From assembly GCA_963669155.1 (NCBI GenBank), contig OZ022576.1, forward strand, positions 7,516,038 through 7,580,037: a stretch of DNA of 64,000 bases, read 5' to 3'. Below the pieces are notes generated by a model. It was not told the DNA's origin. It did not search any database and saw only the letters and a program-made list of their open reading frames with translations. The stretch is from Arbacia lixula (taxonomy: Eukaryota > Echinodermata > Echinoidea > Arbacioida > Arbaciidae). Below are positions 1-11,345 of the stretch, one piece after another; the stretch's first letter is position 1; each line of letters starts with the position of its first letter. The translations under genes were made by a program, and so were the position numbers.

Positions 1-1189
1 AATGTCTCGTCGGACTGGTAACATAAAAGACGGGCCTTCGCGAATTTGACCAAAGCTTCACGAAGGTTCGGTTGGATGTCTATGCTGCAATGCTTACACA
101 CATGTGCACACACCACTCATTGTGTGTCAAAGAGTGCTGCTGATTACATCGCACACACTCGAGATCGTAAATATCAGAGTTTTACCTATCTTGAGGGTGG
201 GGCTGATAGGATGGAGCTTACGTCATTATAAGAAAGATACTATTTCTTTATCTTCAGAAATGGTGATGTTTTGATACTGAAAACATTCTCTACAAAGGTC
301 CAAGTACATAATTTCTTCATCCTGTCCTTCCATATGTATGCATTTTGTATCATATAATCCTTAGCTTCGGGGAACCGAGTGATCACGGTGTTAGAGCTAT
401 AGAAATGTGATAATCTCGGGGGCAAGAAAGTCACAGAATTTGCCGTGAGCTGTGATTGCCTTTCAATAGAAAGGGTAGAAGTGGTAATGACTGGGCCATA
501 ACCATAATGCAACATCATCACCAGGTCCGGATGATGTTTAATTATTTAAACAATTTCATCATTTCGAGGTGATTCCTAATGGGTGTCATGCAATCAAACC
601 AGAATGGATAGGAACCACAATCATGGCAGAACAGAACTCCATGACATCCAGCTCCAGCTGTGTCTCCCCCGTTGCTATCCCTTACCTTTAACTCATTGCA
701 CAGACCAGCGTCATACCAGAGAGAGCACCTGTATTTATCATGTCTCTTCCAATTCAGATCAGAGAGGACACGTATCTATAGGAGCGGGACTGAGATGAAC
801 TCTGGGCAACACGACACACTCCTGAGACAAAGTGCCTTGTTACACATGCGTGTATGTAATCATTTGCCACAGCGCACTTGTTGAATAGTTGTGGTTAGTT
901 CCATCCAATAATTCTCTCTTGATGTACATGTGGATGTATATATTTAGAAAAGTGATGTCATGTTTCTTGCTTTCGACGAGGACATCAGGATGTAGTTTAG
1001 ACCCTTTTCAGGAGTGAATTTTACGCTACAAGGAACACGCTTCTGGTCAGCCTTCAAGATAATGCAGGCAATGATGTTCACCATTCATGTTCATGCTAAC
1101 AATATTTCTTAAATTTTGTGATTTTCATTGTAAATAATTCAAAGTATTTTATTAGAAATAGACATATATATTAAACATTAAAAGATGTA
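1..1189. other. Unique AT-leaning upstream DNA, no gene seen
   Basis: I see no exon-like frame, RNA gene or repeat copy here. Open frames are short, differ between strands and resemble nothing I know. A TTACGTCA half-CRE lies near 218. The stretch is most likely intergenic DNA or a 5' intron of the downstream gene. Confidence 0.5.
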
Positions 1190-1420
1190 CTTTACAGCTC
1201 AAAGGAACTGGCATAGGGATAGAGAAAGGGAAGAAAGGGAAGGAGCCGCAGTTTTAAACCGCGGTATATTTTGTCCAGTTCAGCATGAAACATGATGTTT
1301 TAACCTAAAAAGCATCATGTTTCATGCTGAACTGGACAAAATATACCGCGATTTAAAACTGTGGCTCCTTCCCTTTCTACCCTTTCCCTTTCCCTATGCT
1401 AATTCCTTTGAGCTGGAGTG
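1190..1420. mobile_element. Hairpin MITE family A, copy 1 (TA target site, Tc1/mariner type)
   Basis: This 231 bp element is almost entirely one inverted repeat: the left half reads back as the right half around a short loop near 1305. Its ends match the family ends (consensus CACTACAGCTCAAAGGAAT) with a few changes, and it is flanked by TA on both sides (1188-1189 and 1421-1422). Each arm carries a purine stretch (gggaaggagccgcag) and a CAGCATGAAACATGATG segment. There is no coding capacity, so it needs a transposase from elsewhere. TA sites plus short ends of this kind point to Tc1/mariner. Other copies lie at 24299, 28102 and 36341. Confidence 0.88.
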
Positions 1421-1422
1421 TA

Positions 1423-2054
1423 CATATTGCCATTAAAATAATACATTTCAATGGTTGGTTCTATTTTTTCTTTGATCCATTGGGGTGATGTTATTTACTT
1501 ATATTTGTTCAAGAAATATAATTTACTTTAATACTGATTGTCAGTAAAGTCAATGATGTCAGTTTGATCTAAGTAAATAGAAGTAGCAGAAATATTACAT
1601 AAGTCATCACAAATTACCTTGCACGTAAAACAAGAAATTATTGTGTAATCAAGTGAAGTAAAACTATTTTTTTTTTACTTCATATTGTATCAAGCTTTGC
1701 TCACGACAGCCCACAAGAGAAATCAGCTAAACCTCCACCTGCCAAATAATCCTAAATTCTTGCCATAGCACTCCAGCATCTTATTCAAAATCCTCAGCAA
1801 ATTGGCCAGGCATAAAATGAAAAATAAGATGAAGGAGAAGAAGATAAAGGAAGAGGAGGAGAAGGACGGCAAGGATGGATGAACTGTAGGTGAACCCCTC
1901 ATATCGGTAAAAAAAAAAAAAAAGGGAAGGAAGAGGAGCAGCGTTTTTACTAATCAGCCACTCAGGGAGTGACGCTAAGCAGGCTCTACTGAGAGAAGAC
2001 ATTCAGTTAATGTGACGTGCAGAGTCTTAAAGGAAGCCAGACTCGTCTTAAGAA
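1423..2054. other. No gene; unique sequence with poly-A and poly-T runs
   Basis: I see nothing coding. A T9 run lies near 1669 and an A15 run near 1910. The 1800-1870 part is purine-rich (GAAGGAGAAG type). Confidence 0.45.
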
Positions 2055-2480
2055 CTGGCGTGGTCACATTTTCATTTTACCCCCTTTCAATCTATTTTTT
2101 TGTAATGTTTCCTCTCCATTAATTGCTCATTCTTTCTCTCCTCTTGACCCTGTCGGTCAAATTTTCTTTTCTTTTCTTGACTTGGGTGGTCACATCTTAT
2201 ATTATTCCATTCTCAATCTAATTTCAAACAGTTAGTACTCTTCTCTCTCATTAAATTCTTCCCTTCTCCCATTCTTTTGACCAGTATGGTTAATTTTGTT
2301 TTGTCTTCTCTATTTCTTATTTAATAAACAGTCTTTTCTTCCTTCAAATTCTCACCCCTTCTTTTTATTTTCTTGAGCGGGTCACATTCTTTGTCACCCT
2401 TCTCAATCTAATTTCATAGAGTAAGTTATCCTCTCTTCTACTCATTTCTCATCCCTTCTCTGTTCTCATCTTTTCAAAAT
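2055..2480. repeat. Decayed pyrimidine-rich tandem repeat
   Basis: The phrase GGTCACAT followed by a pyrimidine stretch and TCAATCTA recurs at about 2062, 2188 and 2380, and a weaker GGTTAATTTTG copy lies near 2288. Spacing is roughly 95-125 bp or a multiple. The units are strongly diverged, so the array is old. No coding signal. Confidence 0.5.
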
Positions 2481-3170
2481 GAGCTCAATTGGTATCTAAT
2501 ATGAAGCTGTGTCTTATCTTTTGTTATGCATTTGGTACTTTTACCACAAAAGCATACCAATTGACAAGGATTCCAATGCCATCCTAACTTGTTAAGAGTT
2601 CTGCTTTACAGTATTGTCTGTGCATGATAGTTTTATCAAGTGCTATAAAAATAACTACAGTATTAATAGTATTATTATACAGAGAACATCAAATGCCATT
2701 TCATGTTTCATATCATGTTTTTTTTAGATCAGAATTAATAAGGAATATTAATTTTTGTATTTGTCATGTTTTTAGTGACAAAGCAACTACTTTGATAAAT
2801 ATGTGCAATGAAGAAAGCATGATACATTTGAATGTAAACACAATGCAAACAATTTGAGCCAAACATTGGCAATATCCCCTTTCATATGTTCATCTGGCTC
2901 CCCTGTATACATGTATGTTCTTTTACAATTACTTTTGACAATTACTTCACTGACACCATACTCATTGTTATGTTAATTTCAACATATTGTGATGGATGTG
3001 TTTTTTTTTAATTTTGCTGGTAATGTCAGTATGTGTAAGCTGTCAAAATGCGATCCCTTTTTGCAATGATCCTCAAAAATGTCACTGTGACGCAATGTAC
3101 TCTCTATTTTAATATCTACTACTGATATGAGTGAACGCTGCCTTTGTCACTCTTGACACCAATACCAAGA
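2481..3170. other. No gene; unique AT-rich sequence
   Basis: No exon, RNA gene or recognisable repeat. Short runs such as T9 near 3001 only. Confidence 0.45.
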
Positions 3171-3834
3171 CAGTGAAACCTGCTCTTGGGACAACCTGTA
3201 TACAAAGCCAACATGCCACATTACAATCACATTATGCTGTTGGACTTGAACAATGTTTCTTATTGAGACCCTGTGTAAATAGATACCTGTACATAAAGGC
3301 CACGCAAATGTACTGATAAAGACCACATTTCTTGACTCCCTTGAGCATGCCACATTATACAATCACATTTATTGTTCCCCTTGAACAATGTTTCTCATTG
3401 AATCCTACATAAAATTTACGTGGGGGGGGGGGGAGGGGGGGGGGAGGGGTGTTTCACCAAGCTGTTCGGAAGCTACGAAGGACTTTACGAAAGACTGGTG
3501 ATCCCTTCTTGTGCTAGATGCAATACCACACTTCGTTCCTGTTTCAACGTATTGGGAGTTAATTTCCAACAATCCTAAAAAAAAATTGATGAATCATAAG
3601 CTTTGTATTCAGACAAAGTCTTATTAACAACAAGAATTTTCATTTATAAACATCACATTTGAACTTAAGCTGATGGGAATCAAAATCATTGAGAATGTGA
3701 TTTAGCACATTTAGTAAATTTGTTTGTAGCATACGAACAGCTTGGTGAAACACCCCCTGTATATAGAGACCACCTACCTATAAAGACAACATATCTTGAC
3801 TCCCTTGAGTGGTCTTAATGTACAGGTTTCATTG
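3171..3834. mobile_element. Non-autonomous DNA transposon family C, copy 1, interrupted by MITE B
   Basis: The left end CAGTGAAACCTG (3171) and the right end CAGGTTTCATTG (to 3834) are inverted repeats, with TA directly after the right end. The body repeats the phrase (A)AAGACCACCT...TTGACTCCCTTGAGTGGTC several times. The CAGTG-type ends and TA site fit Tc1/mariner. A second element (3422-3760) sits inside it, so C is the older. Two further copies lie at 27967-28364 and 62195-62370. No transposase remains. The family match to echinoderm repeats is from memory. Confidence 0.7.
3422..3760. mobile_element. MITE family B, copy 1, inside element C
   Basis: The ends are long inverted repeats: GTGTTTCACCAAGCTGTTCG on the left and CGAACAGCTTGGTGAAACAC on the right (ends about 3759). 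The left end is preceded by an expanded poly-G/GGGGA tract (3422-3449). Only the outer arms still match and the interior is diverged, so this is older than the copy at 42397. The junctions lie within element C sequence on both sides. Confidence 0.75.
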
Positions 3835-3845
3835 TACTGTAATGA

Positions 3846-4737
3846 CTGCAACTTGCTTCCACTGGAGTTTGCTATTAGGTGAAGTTAGCCCATTGCTCAT
3901 GGTGAAATTTTCAGTTTATGAACCCTGGTCCAGTAAGGATTTTAAAATTTGCCATGGATCTGTAAAGGGGTGTGGTTTAACTGCGCAGGATAAGAAATTT
4001 GAAGATTATTCATAGTATGGCATCTATTGTTCATACAGCAGATAATGCGAGAGTTGTGCTGCTCAGTATCTGAGCCAGTCTGCAAATAAAGCGGGCTAAG
4101 TAAAGAACATATTAAGTGTAGTATGACCTTTTTGCACAGCTGTCGGTTGCTATAATGTGTCAGTTTATGGCAAGAAATGTTGACAGTCTTAGTTGGACGG
4201 GACCTTGCAGAGATGAAGTGGTGACATCGAGTTTGTAGAGCTGCCGAAGAAGGGAATTTGTCTCAAGATCGCGGCGCAAATTGTTTCAGCAGCATTTCTG
4301 CTCCCCTTTGTCCTTGTCATGCGTAGCATTCTTTTGTGTGGAATGAGCAGTGTATGTCTGCATGAGTCATGTTGCAATTAAGGGTTAGAGAGAGGAGTAA
4401 TATATTAAGGGACCTGTCTTCATAACAGAACAGTTCTGTTGTCAACACAGCACTCAGTCCCATTGTATGTCAATGTCTGTTCCATTGTTCGACAACTCCT
4501 CTACATGAATGAGAATGGGGAATGCGGTCATGGCAGAACAGTTCTCCCATGGATGATTTCGGATCCTCGTTTTCCTTGCCTTTAAGGGTTGGGCTTGGAG
4601 GAAGAACATTGACATTTTGTAAGAAGGAAGTGTGGGATGGGTGTATGCCATTTGATTGTGTTGTATTGACCTACCAAATTCCTCAGCCTCTCTCTTCAAA
4701 TGACACATTACACACTAACTTCTCCCATGTATACTAC
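3846..4737. other. No gene; mildly GC-richer block at 4020-4330
   Basis: I see no exon. The part from 4020 to 4330 has more CpG and mixed sequence than its surroundings (for example ATCGCGGCGCAAATTG near 4267) and might be a weak conserved block. The rest is unremarkable. Confidence 0.35.
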
Positions 4738-4829
4738 TAAAGCCTTTCTGTGCCAGACTGAATGTTGCTCTATACGATCTCTGTGCATTTCTTTAGAATA
4801 AATGCACACGTGGCACACAAAGAGTTAAG
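4738..4829. mobile_element. Small MITE-like element H, copy 1
   Basis: About 92 bp with diverged inverted ends: AAAGCCTTTCTGTGCCAG on the left and TGGCACACAAAGAGTTAA on the right. The better copy is at 47670-47760. Related single ends appear near 31070, 36290, 42730 and 42895. No coding capacity. Confidence 0.5.
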
Positions 4830-5477
4830 TATGATTGGGTTACTTTCTGTGTAGGTGTGTAAGCCTTGTGACTCCATGTGTCACTACCTCGTTACGCACA
4901 TCAGCCTTGGCACATTGGGTGTGGATAGTACAGTAGATACTAGCTTTATTAGGTTAACCTTCACCACGCAAAGCATCCGTACATGGAGCCTGCCCAAGCC
5001 GACTTCTGTGGGATTAAAATCCAAATGTTTACAGAAGTACTGCACACCTGTGTTGATGGACTAAGTCATGTCGCATTAATATGGATGTCATTTACTGTTT
5101 GTGTGCCATATATATGTGCATTTGTTCACAAGTAATACACACAAATTATATGGGACAACAAATCATTTGTTAAAGGTCCATATAAGGGGTGAGAGTGAGA
5201 AGGAATTTGATACCTCCTGATATTGTCATATGAGAGCATGTGAGCGAGAGCAGTGAACTGTTTGTGACATTTTGGAAAAAGTTTAGCTTGGAAAGAAGAG
5301 CTGTTATTTTGCAATGTTTTGAGTGAAAAATTGCAGTATAATGTACAAGCATCATGGAGCTAGTGAAGCCCAGGACATACCCTGTTGGATAAGTATTAGG
5401 TCAAAGGTATTTGAATGTTTCTCATATTTCTATGTAATGGATCAGGCCAAACATGTGGGCTTCAGGACTGTCATGTC
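4830..5477. other. No gene; unique sequence
   Basis: No feature recognised. Confidence 0.4.
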
Positions 5478-5665
5478 TGTTTTCCCCTCCTCCCTCTCTT
5501 TTATATCTCACCCCCTCCCCTCATTCTGCTTGCCCCCCTTCTTATCATCCCCTCATTCCCCCTCAACCCTTGCCATCCTTCCTCTCCTTACCCCTCACCC
5601 CACCCCCTTTCTCTCCCCTCACCCCATCCCTTTACTACCCCCCCCCACACACACACACACAATCA
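5478..5665. repeat. C/CT-rich low-complexity tract with CA run
   Basis: Pyrimidine-rich sequence (CCCCTCCC, CCCTCACCCC) ends in a C9 tract and (CA)8. The long open frames across it in three phases are composition artefacts. Confidence 0.8.
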
Positions 5666-5715
5666 CATCTCCAGATAGAGGTCACTGACCTGCAGCTTGG
5701 GAGTTCAATGAACTC

Positions 5716-5876
5716 TGAGACATACACCTGCAGTGCTTTGCAACATAAACTTCTAGTAATTTGAAACATACACTTGTAGTGCTTTGCATCTTATACTTTC
5801 AGTAGTTTTAAACACTCATTTGTAGTGCTTAACATAAACTTCTTTGGTTTGAGACATACACTTGTAGTTAGTTGCA
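5716..5876. repeat. 46 bp minisatellite, about 4 units
   Basis: Units built on GAGACATACACTTGTAGTGC and ACATAAACTTCTAGTA start near 5718, 5764, 5810 and 5850. They are diverged by substitutions and small gaps. No coding meaning is apparent. Confidence 0.7.
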
Positions 5877-6624
5877 TGGGCCCAATAAACATGGTCTACA
5901 CAGTAGGAAATTACCTCTCTTTCCTGACAGTTTACAAATTGAAAATCCCAAATATACAAGCTCTGTAATGAGAATGTCATAAGAGTTCTCTGCTCTGCGG
6001 GGTATCGTGTATTGATGTCCGCTTGTGAACCTTTGGTAGCAATCTGTGTTCAATTTAGATAGGAATTCAGAGGGTGTTTTTTATTAACAGATCTGCCTCA
6101 ATCCTATGTAGATGTACATGCATGTGAAGTAATTTTTTTTTTCCATTCCCCCTTGAACCATTTTTTTAAAAAAGGTTTATATGTTATGCTGCCAGTTGAT
6201 AGATACACTGGTAAATCTTACAAAATTATGATGATATAATTCAGCAAATAATTGACTAGACGATAGTATTTTCTGGTAATTATTAATAATGCAACTACGT
6301 ACATGTAATATAAAAGACAATTGACTGTTTCTTCAAAATGAAAGTTAAAATGGAGTTAACAATCAATTTGAATAATAAAAAAGAAAAGGTACAAGTTGTT
6401 ATGTCTGTTAGCCTGAGGCAAAGATGGGATTATGTGTAGGTGACAGATAGCGTGATATGTAGATAAGAGAGCAAAAGAACAATAAAACTAAAAGAATGCA
6501 TAACAATAGAGCTCAGAGATGAAGGGTAATGATGGAAGAATAAACATTTAGTTTTAAAGAGTAGAGACTAGGATGAAATAAGCTTCAAGCATTTATAAAG
6601 TAGGATCTTCTACACATCCAAAGG
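5877..6624. other. No gene; AT-rich unique sequence
   Basis: Nothing recognised on either strand. Confidence 0.4.
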
Positions 6625-6960
6625 TTTGAAAGTGATGTTTTTCTCAACTTCAAGCAATGTCTCATGAGAAACAAATTAATCAAATGAATATGTCACGGAG
6701 AGAAGGTCATCCGTGAAGTGAACAACATTGTAAAGGAAATTAATGACTTGACATAGAGCTAATTTATACTCTTTTAATAGTGCATATGGGTATTATAACT
6801 ATAGGAGTGAAAGTGAATTTTCTCTAGTATATGTAATGTCACATGAAAAACAAATTAATCATCAATGAATGCAATGTACGTCATAGGAGAAGTACATCCT
6901 TGAACTGAGACAAAAGACATTAAGGATATAAACTCTCTATACGCCAGCGATGCAGAGTAG
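6625..6960. repeat. Diverged direct duplication, period about 178 bp
   Basis: GAAAGTGATGTTTTTCTC...ACAAATTAATCA near 6630-6680 recurs as GAAAGTGAATTTTCTC...ACAAATTAATCA near 6808-6860, and both are followed by related GTCA-GGAGA-AGGTCATCC text. Two units, old. Confidence 0.55.
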
Positions 6961-7469
6961 GAATCTCTGGGTGCAGTTCTGTAAGCAAGTGTGTTTCAGT
7001 TTAGAAATGCATGGTGTGTACATGTACTTCCTTGACTTGATCATGCTAACTCCAGATTTTCTTATAATGATAACATGAGGAGGAGGTTGTGAAATTGCAA
7101 AGTATCCTTTTGCTGGAGATCATATGCTTGTGAGGACTGGGACATGTTTTCATTACATTTGTTTAGAATGAATGGAATGAATTGATAGCAGAATTTTTGA
7201 AAGACAGATGAACTTTATTGTGGCACAGACCGTTTTTTCTTTGCCATACAAACTCTTTAAATGTCATATTTTCTGTATCTTGTATCAAAATGATTTATTT
7301 GTTTCTCATGTGACATGGAGTTTTCATTATCAATTTCAAGATTCTAACAGAGAAATTAACTTATGTATAGGAATCCTGCTATACCAGGGATATCCATATT
7401 CAACACTATGTAGGATACAGTTGGTTCTACAGTGTGGCAGTATTTCGCACCATATGGGCTACTAACCCG
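6961..7469. other. No gene; unique sequence
   Basis: Nothing recognised. Confidence 0.4.
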
Positions 7470-7900
7470 TAATGAGAAAACATCAAGCAGAATTTGCACC
7501 GAGGGCTTATTCGTCACTCAAATTGTATCTGAAAATATCATCACGATTCCGCGAGCCCAAAAAATATTTATTTGAGCGTTCATTTCTGTATGTGTGTGTG
7601 TGTGTTTGAGTGTGTGTGAATTTTGCTGTGTTTGCTACCGCACGCTGCCTGCCTGGCCGCACAGTCACGTAACATGTGTGCTTATTGTGACAGGGGTCGC
7701 AAAGCGAGAGCCCCATACTGCCCTCAAGCTAAAACGTGGGTACAATTTGTTGTCATCTCATTAAAGGGAATGGTTTGCCGTGTGTGGTGTTGAGCACCAG
7801 ACGTCAGATGAAGAGATAGTGTATGTCTCGTGGGTGATCCATCTTGTTCACGTCGGAACAACTCGTCCTCGCTGCCTAGCTAGGTAGTGCAAGACTGAGA
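7470..7900. promoter_or_regulatory. Possible conserved non-coding island with (TG)n
   Basis: CpG and GC rise relative to the flanks, with dense mixed-sequence text on both sides of a TG run at about 7590-7618. No frame looks like an exon. A regulatory role is inference from composition alone. Confidence 0.3.
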
Positions 7901-8459
7901 GGAAGTGGGTTAACTTAATTCTGAGGTATAGGAATTATTTCATGACTTGGTGTCACATTTGTAATTTATCAACAAAATTTCATTCTTAGTGTAAATATTG
8001 AAATATTCCCAAATAGAATATTTTGGATAGTACACAGCAGTTATTGGTCATTACATTTTAGTCTAAAAGTTCTTAATGGAGATGTTCTCATGTGAGATTT
8101 ATCATTTATCATCTCTAATTGCAGCAAGTGTAATTTGCTCAAAATGATGCCATTGGGAATTAAGAGCAATTTGTCACTAATTCAATGGTGGATGCTCAAG
8201 CACTGAAAGACTATTTGAAACATCATCTTTTAAGTACCATTTTGATTACAGCTAGGTATATTGAATGTAGAAGCATGATTGTCATCCACTATCCTTGTAG
8301 ATTTTACTGAATATGTACACTTGCAGACCTCAGTATTGTCTTGGTCACAAGCCCTGGCCAAGCCCTTTTTATGAGGCACGTAAAGTGGGAGATTTTGGAG
8401 TAAAAAAAGGGAAATAAAAGCAATGAGAGGAAACCTAATATGGCAAATAGGGAGAAGAA
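7901..8459. other. No gene; AT-rich unique sequence
   Basis: Nothing recognised. Confidence 0.4.
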
Positions 8460-8745
8460 AATTCTATCCACAGGCCAGGCCGATGTCTGAGCTAGACATA
8501 AATCCTGCCATTTGTCAAAAAGTTGTACCACTCCTCGGGCTGCACAGAAGTTGAAGATGATATTTTGCTTGGAGTCGTTGGAAGAGAGTTGCTGCATGTC
8601 TCTCTGTTTGACCGGCAACGCAGAGATTGAGAGATTGCATGAAATTTGCGCTGCTCGCTGCAGGCTGCTATCAAGTCTTGATTCCATAAACAGGACAAGA
8701 AGTTCTCGTCCTTCTTTGCCCCTGTTCTGTGACTGTAGAGGAGAT
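8460..8745. promoter_or_regulatory. Possible conserved non-coding island
   Basis: A block of complex, CpG-containing sequence between AT-rich flanks. Both strands are open for more than 200 bp here, which argues for composition, not coding. No splice-site frame matches a known family. Candidate enhancer upstream of the DGK exon; inference only. Confidence 0.33.
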
Positions 8746-9508
8746 TGCATTTAATGTGTTTGAGCTACTATGCATACGTCAGTATACATGTACAAATGAT
8801 ACGCCGGTACGTATTGTGTGCATAAGATCACTTTGCATAATTTAAACACACAAGGTGAAGCTGAGTGTGTATTTGACAGTGCCAAAGTTACCGCATGCAC
8901 ACAGTTATACCACATTACAAAAAACAAAAACAATTTATTTGATAGAATTGTCCACAAGAAACAAAGGTGAAAAATTACAGGACAAAATTTAGTGATGCAT
9001 GGCTAATTTTACCAGATGCATGACAATGAATTACCCACCACATGCTTGGCTAGGAAATGCATTTCTAAAAGATATTGTTTGCATTTGTTGTACCCTAAAA
9101 TGTGATTTACCTGTCAGCTCAACATTTACTCTAAACCAAAATGTTTATCCTTTGCTCGTATACACAGTGGATGTACAGAATGGTATTTTCAGTAGCACAT
9201 TTGGCAAATGCAGCCCACTAGCTTCAGAAGATGATCAGTGATGAGAGTATTGAGACATATCTATCACTCTGACTGAAACTGAAGATCATCACGTATCATT
9301 GTATTCAAGATGATGCGATGTATGATGACTAACGTAGCTGTATAATTCATTCAACTCTCATTGTGAAGATGCACCAAGGTGTGAGTGTCTTATAGAGAAC
9401 TTGCATGTAGGAAGCAAGCTTTACATGTATATAAACACTTTGGCAAAAGTTTAAGAAAAATTAGACATATTATGATAAATTACATTGTTTGTGTTCAAAA
9501 ACCTTAAG
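8746..9508. other. No gene; unique AT-rich sequence
   Basis: Nothing recognised. Confidence 0.4.
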
Positions 9509-9931
9509 GAGAAAGTCCACCTTGAAGTTTAGTTGGACTTAATTACAGCAAATGCATAAAAGAAACATATGAGGAAGGTTTGATGAAAATCCGTCAAAGG
9601 ATAAGAAAGCTATGAATTTTTTCATGTTTTAATTTTGTGCTGTCGAGTGCAAGATACATGTACTCTTCCCTGTGTATGTACTATTTTTCTCGGAGGGATT
9701 TATACCATGTTACCTATGCATTTAATACATCATTAGGCACATTTTTTTTTACACACATACCTCTCTGAAAAGATTTATTCTTCCATCTAAAAACAGAAAT
9801 AAGGGGAATTTATGGGGAAAATAATACACAACATAAGGGAGAGCATCTCATACGTGACATCAAAAAGTTAAAACTGAAAAAAAAAATCATAGCTTGCTTA
9901 TTCTTTGACGGTTTGTCACAAGGGCTACAGT
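9509..9931. mobile_element. Fold-back repeat family E, copy 1 (degraded)
   Basis: It begins AAGGAGAAAGTCCACCTTGA and contains the family phrases AAAAGAAACATATGAGG, GGATAAGAAAGCTATGAAT and, inverted, ATCATAGCTTGCTTATTC near 9887. The two halves are inverted copies of each other around the middle. The better copy is at 38626-39056. The right end is worn. No coding capacity. Confidence 0.6.
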
Positions 9932-10234
9932 AAGTCATTATGAGCCAATAGAGTTCCCATGAAGGTAAATGGTCAGAATTCAGTACAAGAAATCATGCTT
10001 TTTCTAAAATTCACCATTCCATCATAATACATATGATTTATCCAAAAATGTTGCTAATCTTCTTCTATGCTTTTGGTGTTCTCATCTAATTCAACTTGAA
10101 ATTAGGGAGTCATTTTCCATAAAGTGTTTCTATTCATGAAATTACCTGGAACTTTCTATAGAGTAGCATGCTTTGCTCACTTAATTGTAAACAAAGCTAC
10201 ATCAGTATGCTTAATACTGTATCAGTCTGATCTA
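9932..10234. other. No gene; unique sequence
   Basis: Nothing recognised. Confidence 0.4.
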
Positions 10235-10520
10235 TTGATCACCTCCTGCTGCGAGAGTTTTTCCAAGTAGAGCTGATTGTGGACCACGTGTCCCTGCCAC
10301 AGGTCACCGAGACCAGGCTATCTATTTCTCTCTCGACGACGATGACGGGAGTATTGACATCACACGCCGCAGGGCTGGTTGCAGCCTGCTCCATGCCTCT
10401 TTGATTAGCACCATCTGCGTTAGTGGGCAGAGGAAAATGAGCTCATTAATCTGCGGTTCATCCAGTGCCATGGATAATTAATCCGATCTTAATGAAGTTT
10501 GGGAAGATGATGGAATTGAC
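10235..10520. promoter_or_regulatory. Candidate enhancer island with E-box, TCF/LEF and homeodomain motifs
   Basis: A GC-richer block in AT-rich surroundings. Seen directly: CACGTG at 10285-10290, CTTTGAT followed by TAG (10399-10405, TCF/LEF-like and homeodomain-like), CATTAAT near 10445, and the near-palindrome GGATAATTAATCC at 10472-10484, which holds an OTX/bicoid-type TAATCC. No exon frame. Dense developmental-type motifs about 3.2 kb upstream of the DGK exon suggest a cis-regulatory module; this is inference. Confidence 0.45.
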
Positions 10521-10554
10521 TTGAGGTTGGTTTGTGGCACAGGACTGTCTAGCC

Positions 10555-11035
10555 CTCTCACCCCCCCCCCCCAACTCATATTTGTCCTGAGAGGCCTTCT
10601 TTGATCTTGACATTCTTCTTTTTCTTACTAGGAAATCTCCTTTCTCTCTCACACCTTTTGTACTTTTAGTTTGCACTTCATTTTCCTCTTCAGCTTCCTT
10701 CCATCCTCATGTTGTGGTTCATTGGTGTACCCTTGCCAACCCAACTGTTCACCTCCTTCCCCTGCCTCTCCTCCCTCCATTCTTTTTTCTACACAAACAT
10801 ACCTCCACACATTATACACACAGACACACACACACACCTTCCCTTTCATCATGTTACCCCCGTTCTCAATCACTACCACAATGTAGGTCCTTTTTACCCC
10901 CCCCCCAAAAAAAAAAAAAAAAAAAAAACGAAAAAAAAACACAAAACACATGCACACAAAACACTATGCACCCCTTCCCCCCCCCTTCCCCCAGACCACT
11001 CCACCCTTCACCCCACCCCACCCCAAACCTCCATC
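10555..11035. repeat. Low-complexity C/CT/CA-rich tract with long poly-A
   Basis: C13 near 10560, pyrimidine runs, (CA)n near 10820, C9 then more than 20 A at about 10898-10928, then CCCCA-rich text to 11030. The overlapping long open frames are artefacts of composition. Confidence 0.8.
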
Positions 11036-11345
11036 AGTGCCCCTGATCAGGTCGATTATTGTAGCAGGCGCCTGCGTTAATTCGAATCTCGGGAACATGT
11101 AGCGTAATTACTCCACTCGGTTGAGAATTACGTGTAAAACGAGGAACGAGGAAATAATAACCCTCTGCTGTTTTGCCTCCAATCTTGATTAAGCCTGGTG
11201 GTGTGCATGTGGTTCGGGCCCTCCAGAGAATACCCGGCCGTCTATATTTGTTTGGGAGATTAGGAGGCTGATGCACAAATCGCCATCCATCAGTATTACG
11301 AGTTCGTCACCACACGACTACCTGAGCAAGCCAAGTGTTAAGACA
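11036..11345. promoter_or_regulatory. Candidate enhancer island with several TAAT cores
   Basis: Complex CpG-bearing sequence directly after low-complexity DNA. Seen: the palindrome CAGGCGCCTG near 11065, GTTAATTCG, GCGTAATTAC and GAATTACGTG (homeodomain-type cores), and GATTAAG near 11187. No coding pattern. A regulatory role is inferred from motif density. Confidence 0.42.

Noticed and set aside
8304-8750. 148-codon minus-strand open frame through the island at 8.5 kb
   Set aside because: The opposite strand is open too, the product changes from mixed to hydrophobic runs without domain logic, and no family is recognisable.
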